From: Bacteroidota bacterium
Lineage (GTDB): Bacteria; Bacteroidota; Bacteroidia; Chitinophagales; Chitinophagaceae
Length of the DNA stretch: 43,550 nucleotides
Direction of reading: 5' to 3'
Assembly (NCBI GenBank): GCA_014190475.1
Contig: BJGL01000012.1
Location: 1 to 43,550, forward strand
Made by a program: the position numbers and the translations under genes. Each line of letters begins with the position of its first letter. Position 1 is the first letter of the stretch. Of this stretch, positions 19,055-27,072 are shown one piece after another. The notes below the pieces were generated by a model. The model saw nothing but the letters and a program-made list of their open reading frames with translations. It was not told the origin of the DNA and searched no databases.

Positions 19055-19630
19055 ATGAGTAAAAATACCCCAGCTAAAATAGCTGACGAGATTGCGTCTC
19101 TTTTTAATGATCATGGACAAGATGATTACATAGGTGAAAAGGTCTCACAAATACAACATATGACACAATGTGCTGCACTGGCCAGTGCAGCGGGTCATGA
19201 TGAGGAAATAATATTAGCCGCTCTCCTGCATGATATAGGCCATTTGTGTGAATATGTGATGCCCGTGGAACGGATGGAGGAATTTGGTGTAGTTGACCAT
19301 GAGCAATTAGGATACGAATATTTAATGCAGAAATGTTTTAGTGATAAAGTTTGTAAACTTGTTGCTTCTCATGTACAAGCAAAACGCTATTTAACTTATA
19401 AATATCCCCACTATTTAGAACTCTTGTCTGACGCCAGTAAAGCTACCTTAGCATTTCAGGGAGGACCGATGCTTCCTAATGAAGCCACTCGATTTGAACG
19501 CGATCCTTTATTCCAATATTATCTTTTACTCAGACGTTGGGATGATCAGGCAAAAGATCCTACTATTGCCCCCCCTTCAATTGATCATTATCACACAATG
19601 ATTATTCGTCATTTGGATGGCAGGATTTAA
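19055..19630 (+). CDS. HD-domain phosphonate oxygenase, PhnZ-like (phosphonate-operon HDIG family)
   Basis: YIGEKVSQIQHMTQCAALASAAG...AALLHDIGHL...DHEQLG...VASHVQAKRYL...LLLRRWDDQAKDP. Tyr/Glu/His spacing and metal ligands match PhnZ as recalled. Confidence 0.88.
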   Translation: MSKNTPAKIADEIASLFNDHGQDDYIGEKVSQIQHMTQCAALASAAGHDEEIILAALLHDIGHLCEYVMPVERMEEFGVVDHEQLGYEYLMQKCFSDKVCKLVASHVQAKRYLTYKYPHYLELLSDASKATLAFQGGPMLPNEATRFERDPLFQYYLLLRRWDDQAKDPTIAPPSIDHYHTMIIRHLDGRI

Positions 19631-20915
19631 GCTTGTAATGTATAAATTGGCGCGAAAAAAAAATAATTGGCCACAGGTATTTTTTATACTCTATGCATCC
19701 CTTACAGCATTTATTGTATACTCCTGCATGTATGGTGTACGAAAGCCCTACACTGTATCTACTTATGAGGGATTAGAACAGTTTGGGTTTTCATATAAGG
19801 CGGTATTGGTATCTTCTCAAGTATTTGGCTATATGCTGAGTAAATTTATTGGAATCCGATTTATTGCGGAAGTCAAATCACATAACCGCCCATGGTTCAT
19901 CATTGGTTTAATTCTTTTAGGGTGGGTTGCTTTATTTTTTTTTGCTATAGTTCCCTTTCAATATAAATTCATTTTTTTATTCATTAATGGTTTGCCGCTG
20001 GGCATGATATGGGGCTTGGTATTTGGCTATTTAGAGGGCCGTCGAGTTACTGATATATTAGGGGCTGTTTTAGCTACCAGTTTTATTGTTTCTTCCGGTA
20101 TAGCCAAAACCGTGGGGCAATATTTTTTAGTGAAATTATCTGTTGATCAATGGTGGATGCCATTTCTTGTTGCAAGTGTATTTTTAATCCCACTGTTTAT
20201 TTGTACATTTTTTTTGAGTAAAGTCCCCCCACCGGATTATGAAGATTGTTTACAACGAACTCCTCGTACTCCAATGTATGGTAAAGCAAGAGTAAAATTT
20301 TTAAAAGAGTATGCACTCTTTTTAGTCGCACCTATACTTTCTTATATGTTATTGACTGCACTTAGAGATTTTTCTGAAGATTTTATCGTGGAACTTTGGA
20401 ATGAAACTGGTAATAGTGGCCAGTATCTCTTATTTATACAAACAAGTACTATTTCCGGTTTTATTGTTTTATTTGTTGTTGCCGGAATTGTTCTCTTACA
20501 AAATCACTTTAAGGCATTTAGTATTATCCATCTTTTAGTGGGTATGGGCTTCTTGGGTCTCATTGTAAGCACTATTTTGTTTCAGCAGGGCAGGGTTGAT
20601 GCGGTAACATGGATGGTAATTGCCACCACAGCCCTTTACCTTGGTTATGTGGCCTGTAATAGTTTTTTTTATGAGCGATTTGTTGCTGCGTTCCAAATAA
20701 AGGGCAATGTTGGGTTTTTAATGTATATCTCAGATGCTTTCGGCTATCTAGGGACTGTATTTGTTTTATTATTAAAAGAGTATTTTAATTTTTATACAAA
20801 TTGGGTACAATTTTTTTCAACTGCATTTTTAAGTGTAGGCTTCTTTGGAATATTTTTTATTTCTGTATCGCTTTATTTGTTTTCTACAAAATATAAAAAA
20901 GTTAATTATGCCTAG
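19617..20915 (+). CDS. Multi-pass membrane transporter, DUF5690/MFS-like with organophosphate:phosphate-antiporter-like helix 1
   Basis: About 12 hydrophobic segments; YSCMYGVRKPYTVSTYEGLEQFGFS...GYMLSKFIG; ORF overlaps the HD gene by 14 nt (alternative Met at 19638). Confidence 0.75.
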   Translation: MAGFKLVMYKLARKKNNWPQVFFILYASLTAFIVYSCMYGVRKPYTVSTYEGLEQFGFSYKAVLVSSQVFGYMLSKFIGIRFIAEVKSHNRPWFIIGLILLGWVALFFFAIVPFQYKFIFLFINGLPLGMIWGLVFGYLEGRRVTDILGAVLATSFIVSSGIAKTVGQYFLVKLSVDQWWMPFLVASVFLIPLFICTFFLSKVPPPDYEDCLQRTPRTPMYGKARVKFLKEYALFLVAPILSYMLLTALRDFSEDFIVELWNETGNSGQYLLFIQTSTISGFIVLFVVAGIVLLQNHFKAFSIIHLLVGMGFLGLIVSTILFQQGRVDAVTWMVIATTALYLGYVACNSFFYERFVAAFQIKGNVGFLMYISDAFGYLGTVFVLLLKEYFNFYTNWVQFFSTAFLSVGFFGIFFISVSLYLFSTKYKKVNYA

Positions 20916-22032
20916 TAGAGCAATTGTTATAGGAGCAGGAGTGGTGGGTTTAGCCACCGCAAGATCTCTAGCTGAAAATGGATTTCAAGTTGATGTATAT
21001 GAGCGTTCTGCAGCTGCAAAGGGAGCCTCTATCAGAAATTTTGGAATGATTTGGCCAATAGGACAACGATCAGGTATTCAATATGAGAGGGCAATGCGTA
21101 CAAAAGCTATCTGGAAAGAAATATGCTCTGAAATGGGTGCTTGGTTTGACGAGAATGGAAGTTTGCATCTTGCTCAAACAGAGGAAGAGGAGCAAGTGAT
21201 GCATGAAGTAGTGGAAAAATTTTCTTCAGAACGTCCTATATTCTGGGTTGATCGTGTTCATCTTGATAAACTAAGTCCTGCAATTAATAAAAATACCGTG
21301 AGAGGTGCACTTTGGTGCAAGGATGAGGCTTTGCTTGAATCTCGAAAAATAATACGTGATCTTCCTATTTTTTTAAAAGAACGATACCCTATACAATTTT
21401 ATTTTCATCGATCAATCACGGGTATAATTCAAGGAAAAGTATGGGTAGATAATAAAGCCATGGAAGCTGATCTCATTTTTATCTGTTCCGGGGTGGATTT
21501 CTCTAATTTTTTTCCGGAGGAATACCTGCGCAATTTTACCACCTGTAAATTACAAATGATGCGTACCTTTTCGCAGCCAAACCATTGGAAGTTGGGACCT
21601 TCTATATGTGGTGGACTTTCCCTGGCTCATTACCTAAGCTTTGAAGTGGCTCCTTCATTGCCTTTTTTAAAAGATCAACTTGCTAAAAAATATCCAGACT
21701 ATTTGAAATATGGAATACATGTAATGGCATGTCAAAATCATCTTGACGAAATAACAATTGGAGATAGTCATGAGTATGATATGTTGGCTGAGCCATTTAA
21801 TTCGGTTTCTATCCAACAGTTAATTCTTAATTATTTGGAGCAAATTGTACACCTACCTGATTGGCGGATTCAGCAAACATGGAGTGGTTATTATGCTAAG
21901 CTTCGCAATGGCCAGACGGAGTATTTTAAAGAAATCGAACCCGGTATTTGGGCCATTAACGGATTTGGGGGTGCTGGCATGACGCTCTCTTTTGGAACAA
22001 TTGAAGAATTATGTCAAGGGATGAGGCCGTAA
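20908..22032 (+). CDS. FAD-dependent oxidoreductase of the phosphonate-associated DAO-superfamily clade (TIGR03364-like)
   Basis: MPSRAIVIGAGVVGLATARSLAENGFQVDVYERS (Rossmann GxGxxG), then AKGASIRNFGMIWPIGQ and C-terminal GIWAINGFGGAGMTLSFG. Start refined to 20908 (8-nt overlap with the transporter). Confidence 0.88.
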   Translation: MPSRAIVIGAGVVGLATARSLAENGFQVDVYERSAAAKGASIRNFGMIWPIGQRSGIQYERAMRTKAIWKEICSEMGAWFDENGSLHLAQTEEEEQVMHEVVEKFSSERPIFWVDRVHLDKLSPAINKNTVRGALWCKDEALLESRKIIRDLPIFLKERYPIQFYFHRSITGIIQGKVWVDNKAMEADLIFICSGVDFSNFFPEEYLRNFTTCKLQMMRTFSQPNHWKLGPSICGGLSLAHYLSFEVAPSLPFLKDQLAKKYPDYLKYGIHVMACQNHLDEITIGDSHEYDMLAEPFNSVSIQQLILNYLEQIVHLPDWRIQQTWSGYYAKLRNGQTEYFKEIEPGIWAINGFGGAGMTLSFGTIEELCQGMRP

Positions 22033-22131
22033 TATAATTCTAATTCACAGGTAATCCACATTATTTCAGGGTCATATTTAGATAACAGTTTGCTAATAAA
22101 TCAATAATGATAGGGGGAGAACTTTATTCAA

Positions 22132-22401
22132 ATGTTTTCTATGGAATCCATAGTAACAACTCATACATTAAGACTTATTCATCAAGGGGTATTCAACCGA
22201 TTTACTGACCTTCAATTGTCTCAGGTATATATTAATTTATTAAGACCTCGCTCTCTCAAAACAGATCATCAATTATTGCAGTTTTGGTACAAAGGTGATT
22301 TTTCAGCGGCACAAATTACTTTTCAACTTATCAGTGCAACAAATAAAATTTTAGCATCATATAATCAACCAATTATTGAAGGATATATTCAAATTGTCTG
22401 A
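22132..22401 (+). CDS. Hypothetical protein (89 aa) inside the phosphonate gene cluster
   Basis: Complete ORF filling the gap between the FAD oxidoreductase and the HAD hydrolase, same strand, 8 nt before the HAD ATG. No family recognised. Confidence 0.6.
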   Translation: MFSMESIVTTHTLRLIHQGVFNRFTDLQLSQVYINLLRPRSLKTDHQLLQFWYKGDFSAAQITFQLISATNKILASYNQPIIEGYIQIV

Positions 22402-22409
22402 TTAAAACT

Positions 22410-23120
22410 ATGATAACAGCTAAGTTCAAAATGGTTGTATTTGATTTGGCAGGTACTGTAATCAATGAAAATAATTTAGTATACCACACCATTCACAACG
22501 TCTTGGTAAATGCTGGATATGATGTGTCACTTGAAACGGTACTAACTATTGGATCCGGAAAAGAAAAATTTCAAGCAATTAGTGATATACTTCAATTTAA
22601 AAAAGTAATTATTTCTATTGCAGAACTTTCACTTCTTTATCATAAATTTTTAAGTCAGTTACAAATTTCTTATGAAAAACTTCCTGTCAATAGTTTTCCC
22701 TTTGCCGAGGAATTATTCACGATGCTACACCATCATCAAATCTTGGTAGTATTTAATACCGGATATAACCGTTCTACTGCAGAGCTGCTTTTAGAAAAAG
22801 TAAAATGGAAGCCCCGGGTAAATTATGATTTACTTGTAACATCCTCAGAGGTTAATAATGGTAGACCGTCCCCAGATATGATTATAAGAGCCATGGCTAT
22901 GCTGGGGCTTAAAAAGCCTGATAAAATTGTAAAGATTGGAGACTCTTGTGCAGATATATTAGAGGGTCATGCCGCACAATGTGGAATGGTAATTGGTATA
23001 ACAACAGGTGCCCAGCAGCGTGAAGATCTTCAAAAAGTGAAACCTCATTTTATTATTGACTCATTGCGGGAACTTCCTACATTACTCAATTTACCCTCTC
23101 GAGTTAACAAATTTTTATAA
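22410..23120 (+). CDS. Phosphonatase-like HAD hydrolase (PhnX-related, TIGR03351-like)
   Basis: VVFDLAGTVINENNLVYHTIHNVL (DxAGT as in phosphonatases), GSGKEKF, VTSSEVNNGRPSPDMIIRAM, KIGDSCADILEG. Confidence 0.88.
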   Translation: MITAKFKMVVFDLAGTVINENNLVYHTIHNVLVNAGYDVSLETVLTIGSGKEKFQAISDILQFKKVIISIAELSLLYHKFLSQLQISYEKLPVNSFPFAEELFTMLHHHQILVVFNTGYNRSTAELLLEKVKWKPRVNYDLLVTSSEVNNGRPSPDMIIRAMAMLGLKKPDKIVKIGDSCADILEGHAAQCGMVIGITTGAQQREDLQKVKPHFIIDSLRELPTLLNLPSRVNKFL

Positions 23121-23869
23121 TGATTCAGGGTAAGAAAGTAGTTGTGGTGATGCCCGCTTATAATGCTTCAAAAACACTCCGTTCAACTTATATTGAGATT
23201 CCGTTTGATATTGTAGATGAAGTTATATTGGTTGATGATTGTAGTAATGACGATACAATATTAAAAGCTCAAAATTTGGGTATACAGCATGTGTTGCAGC
23301 ATAATAAAAATATGGGCTATGGAGGTAATCAAAAAACATGCTATAAAAAAGCTATTGAACTGGGTGCAGACATCATTATTATGGTCCATCCCGATTATCA
23401 ATATACACCTCGATTAATCACCGCTATGGCGGCAGTAATTGCTAGTGATGTTTATCCTGTTATATTTGGAAGTAGAATTTTAGGGAAGGGCGCCTTGCGC
23501 GGAGGTATGCCACTCTATAAATACTTGGCTAATCGATTTTTAACGCTATTTCAAAATATTTTTTTCAATGAAAAATTATCTGAGTATCATACGGGATACC
23601 GGGCCTATAGTGCTGATGTTTTAAGAAGAGTACCTTTTACGAAGTGCAGTGATGATTTTATTTTTGATAATCAAATAATTGCGCAATTGTTACAGCGTAA
23701 GTATCTGATAGGCGAAATAACTTGTCCGACCCGCTATTTTTCAACTGCAAGTAGTATCAACTTCTGGCGTAGCTGTACGTATGGCTGGGGTTGTATAAAA
23801 GTAGCCATTTTGTATCGTCTACATCAGTGGAAATTAATTCAATACTCTATATTGGATGAGAGGGCCTGA
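23120..23869 (+). CDS. Glycosyltransferase family 2 (polyprenyl-phosphate-sugar-synthase-like)
   Basis: VVVVMPAYNASKTLRSTYIEIP...VDEVILVDDCSNDDT...NMGYGGNQKTCYKKAIELGADIIIMVHPDYQY; TAATG 1-nt overlap with the HAD gene. Confidence 0.88.
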   Translation: MIQGKKVVVVMPAYNASKTLRSTYIEIPFDIVDEVILVDDCSNDDTILKAQNLGIQHVLQHNKNMGYGGNQKTCYKKAIELGADIIIMVHPDYQYTPRLITAMAAVIASDVYPVIFGSRILGKGALRGGMPLYKYLANRFLTLFQNIFFNEKLSEYHTGYRAYSADVLRRVPFTKCSDDFIFDNQIIAQLLQRKYLIGEITCPTRYFSTASSINFWRSCTYGWGCIKVAILYRLHQWKLIQYSILDERA

Positions 23870-25476
23870 TAAAGTACAAATCCATTTTTCTGATCTATTA
23901 CCAAAAGTTTATGTCCGAACTTCTTCAAAATTGTCTTCTTGCTATTTATTTTACTAACAAAGTAACAGGGTTTATCACTTCCATTTATTATTAACTTGTA
24001 TGGGTCGCGAATACTATTCTCGGGGGTACGTTGTGCATAAAAGTAGGGGGCATAGCTTTTGTAATCAAGCGTGCCAATATAAATATCCTTATTCGCATAG
24101 TAGGTGAAATAGTTAATGGCTGCTTGTTGAGTATACTGCTCAATACGAGGAATAAAAAAAGTTATTACAAATTGAATACTCAGCAAACAAGTACTTATAA
24201 AAGTTATCAAGGGTACCATAAACCGTTTGTTGCTTCGAGTCTGGTGAAAAAAGTAAATACTTACAGTCAGAAGCGCTATTCCAGGTATATATAAGTATTC
24301 CGGCCAATTCACATTAGCCTCCAGGCTTGCCATAAAATTTAGGTCATTTTTTGCAACATATTTTAATAGGCCACTGTTCTTTCCTAGAAACGGAAACAAT
24401 ATCAGTATAAATGACCAGCATATACCCAAGGCCACCAATAGTCCTCTATTCCATTTTGGCATTTCATTTTCTTTTTTCCAGCTAGTTATGGCTATGGCTG
24501 CCAAATACGTAATCGGAAAATAAGCTAACGATGAATAATGTAGAATTTTAGTTTTCACAATTGAAAATACTACCAATACTACAACTAATAAGCAAATCAT
24601 GAGTAACCGTAGCTGTTTCATGTCTTTATCTTCCTGCCTTATATATTTAAAATTCAACGCTAAGGCGGAAGCTGGAAAACAACCAAAAAGTAAAACTATA
24701 AAGTGGTAGAAAGGAAATCCGCCGTGTCCCGCATCCTCGGTGGTGGCCAATCTCCATTGATAACTTAGGAACTCGTTAATCCACCACATGCCGTTTTTGG
24801 TAACTCCAAATCCTAGCCAAGCAATTGGGATTAGCAAGGCCACGACCCCTGCAATTATAACTTCCTGTAATTTATAAGTGTACGTCTTTTTCTGCAATAG
24901 CAAAAAAACCAAAATCGTTAATCCCGCTATTAAAAATGCTACCGGTCCTTTAGTCAAAGCAGCCAGACCAAGAAGAAGACCACCCCATCCAATGTGGTCT
25001 GCCAGTGGTTTAGGATTTGCACCTTGTTTAAAAAACGAATGAATTGCACAGAATATGAATAAATTAAACCAGGGGTCTATAATTCCACTTTTAAAATATA
25101 AATGAGGAAGAAATGAAGCTGCATATAAAAAACACCACCAAGTAGCCATTTTTTTAGTATGCCATTGATTCCCAATATCCCAAATTATTAATAAAGTAAT
25201 TACTCCACACACAGCATTAGGAAAGCGAGCGGCCCATTCATTGATACCGAAAATATACATGGATAATGCCTGCATCCAAATAAATAAAGGCGGCTTTTCC
25301 CAAAAGGGTAAAAAGTTAATTTGTACTTGTGTAAAATCGCCAGTGATCAGCATTTCACGGGCACTTTCTGCAAAATTAATCTCATCCCAATCAAACAAGG
25401 AGATAGCTCCTAATGAATGGATGAACAATATAGTACCAAGTGTACCAATTATAATTGGTGGTAATATTTTATCCAT
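23839..25476 (-). CDS. ArnT-like glycosyltransferase family 39 integral membrane protein
   Basis: LFDWDEINFAESAREMLITGDF...LPFWEKPPLFIWMQALSMYIFGINEWAARFPNAVCG followed by multiple TM helices. Confidence 0.88.
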   Translation of the reverse strand: MDKILPPIIIGTLGTILFIHSLGAISLFDWDEINFAESAREMLITGDFTQVQINFLPFWEKPPLFIWMQALSMYIFGINEWAARFPNAVCGVITLLIIWDIGNQWHTKKMATWWCFLYAASFLPHLYFKSGIIDPWFNLFIFCAIHSFFKQGANPKPLADHIGWGGLLLGLAALTKGPVAFLIAGLTILVFLLLQKKTYTYKLQEVIIAGVVALLIPIAWLGFGVTKNGMWWINEFLSYQWRLATTEDAGHGGFPFYHFIVLLFGCFPASALALNFKYIRQEDKDMKQLRLLMICLLVVVLVVFSIVKTKILHYSSLAYFPITYLAAIAITSWKKENEMPKWNRGLLVALGICWSFILILFPFLGKNSGLLKYVAKNDLNFMASLEANVNWPEYLYIPGIALLTVSIYFFHQTRSNKRFMVPLITFISTCLLSIQFVITFFIPRIEQYTQQAAINYFTYYANKDIYIGTLDYKSYAPYFYAQRTPENSIRDPYKLIINGSDKPCYFVSKINSKKTILKKFGHKLLVIDQKNGFVLYQALSSNIEY

Positions 25477-25482
25477 ATTACA

Positions 25483-26685
25483 TTACCTTTCCTTTTTTTT
25501 GAATAAGGATTTCACTAAAAACAATAAGAGTGTGGTTAGCAACATAAATGGACTGCTAATTAAAATGGCTAGAGAGGTATTATCTTTTTTTGTGTATATT
25601 GAGGCTAGGCTTGCTCGGCTGGGAATTTTATCATCTCTTGTACGAATTATTGGGTTAAAAAAAATAACAATGCTATCGTGTGTTGTCAACTCTAGTCTTA
25701 CATAAGATTCTGTATCTGGAAAAATTAGTGTATCTATTGTTTTTTCTTTCACTGTCTTTATGCAACCAATATGTCCTTTCCAAGTCATTTGCATGGGTTC
25801 ATTCACGGCAATTGTTATCGTGTCTTTAGCCAAACTAATGCGTTGAATCAATTTATGCAGCCTACTGATTTTTGCCGCTCTTTCCGATAAATTTGAATTA
25901 GGATTCTGGTTAAGCTGAACGGCAGCCGTCCTCCTTTTTTTCAAACTAAGCAAAACACTATATCGCTTCTTTTCATTTGCGGTATATACTATCGTAAGGC
26001 AGTTACCAATCTCTTTATTGTTGGCCACATTATGAAAATCATCATTTGCCATGATACTTACCGGGTGTCCATATGATAAAGCCGTATCCAAATAAGCCAT
26101 GAAGTTCCCATTGGGGCGTAAGACCTCAATCATATCATAGTTTTGTAAATATTTCATGTCGTCCAGCGTGTACCCGCCTCGTATACCAGGATGATTTAGC
26201 ACTACGATGTTATTTGTATCCGATGCCAAAAGGTTTAAAATATGCTGTTTTTGATGTCTGTTTTGGGGGAGTAGATAATCCTTCCATACAACATCTTTAT
26301 TTCCAAGAATAAGCTGATGTGTTTTTTTAACATTAATTCCATGTTCATAAACTGAAAATTCATTTTCAGCTCTTACTGGTTTTTCTATTTTATGATATTG
26401 CGATAAATAAGTTTGGGTGTAACCTAAACTATCATACCGTTTACTTGCCAAGGCTTGCGTATGTTTTCCATTTGTAAGCCCGCCCCATGTCTTGGTATGA
26501 CCATGAAAATTGACTATTTCCGTTTTACTGAAATCCACATTTTGATAAGGGTTATTTAAAATGGTGCCCATAAAAGGGGGAGGACTAAAAAATTGAAAGG
26601 TTGGATAACTTAAGCGTAAAGTAAAATTAACGGTGAGAATTACAAGAAATAGCAACGATAATATGCTAAGTAACTGCAATCTCAA
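25483..26685 (-). CDS. Membrane-anchored PHP-domain-like putative phosphoesterase
   Basis: TM segments at both ends; VNFHGHTKTWGGLTNGKHT, VVLNHPGIRGGYTLDDM, VSIMANDDFHN resemble PHP metal-site motifs. Confidence 0.55.
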   Translation of the reverse strand: MRLQLLSILSLLFLVILTVNFTLRLSYPTFQFFSPPPFMGTILNNPYQNVDFSKTEIVNFHGHTKTWGGLTNGKHTQALASKRYDSLGYTQTYLSQYHKIEKPVRAENEFSVYEHGINVKKTHQLILGNKDVVWKDYLLPQNRHQKQHILNLLASDTNNIVVLNHPGIRGGYTLDDMKYLQNYDMIEVLRPNGNFMAYLDTALSYGHPVSIMANDDFHNVANNKEIGNCLTIVYTANEKKRYSVLLSLKKRRTAAVQLNQNPNSNLSERAAKISRLHKLIQRISLAKDTITIAVNEPMQMTWKGHIGCIKTVKEKTIDTLIFPDTESYVRLELTTHDSIVIFFNPIIRTRDDKIPSRASLASIYTKKDNTSLAILISSPFMLLTTLLLFLVKSLFKKKER

Positions 26686-26760
26686 ACTATGAATTTTCAG
26701 TAAAACTCACTTGTTTCAGTAACTAAATAGTTACGAAATCTTGACTAATTTGTTAAACAA

Positions 26761-27009
26761 TCATCGATTGGAGCATAACCAGATATACAGGTAGTTTCCG
26801 CTCAACCCTGCTAACCCTAATAAAAACGGATATGCGATAAATAGCCAGAGCATATCTATGATACGTACTTTCCGTGCAGGGGCTGTTTCTTTATCAACCA
26901 GTAGATTAATAAAATCGTACCAGCCCAGTACGCCTAATTTATTGATCACCCCATTTAACATAATGGCAGTAATTAAGATTATAATGCCGATGAGGTAGAT
27001 TTTAAGCAT
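26761..27009 (-). CDS. Small membrane protein of unknown function (82 aa)
   Basis: Two hydrophobic segments; intact ORF between divergent and convergent genes. Confidence 0.5.
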   Translation of the reverse strand: MLKIYLIGIIILITAIMLNGVINKLGVLGWYDFINLLVDKETAPARKVRIIDMLWLFIAYPFLLGLAGLSGNYLYIWLCSNR

Positions 27010-27072
27010 GGTTGTAAAACTAAGTATAATTGTATGTATCTTGATTTACTGATTAATTAAAATTATTTACCC

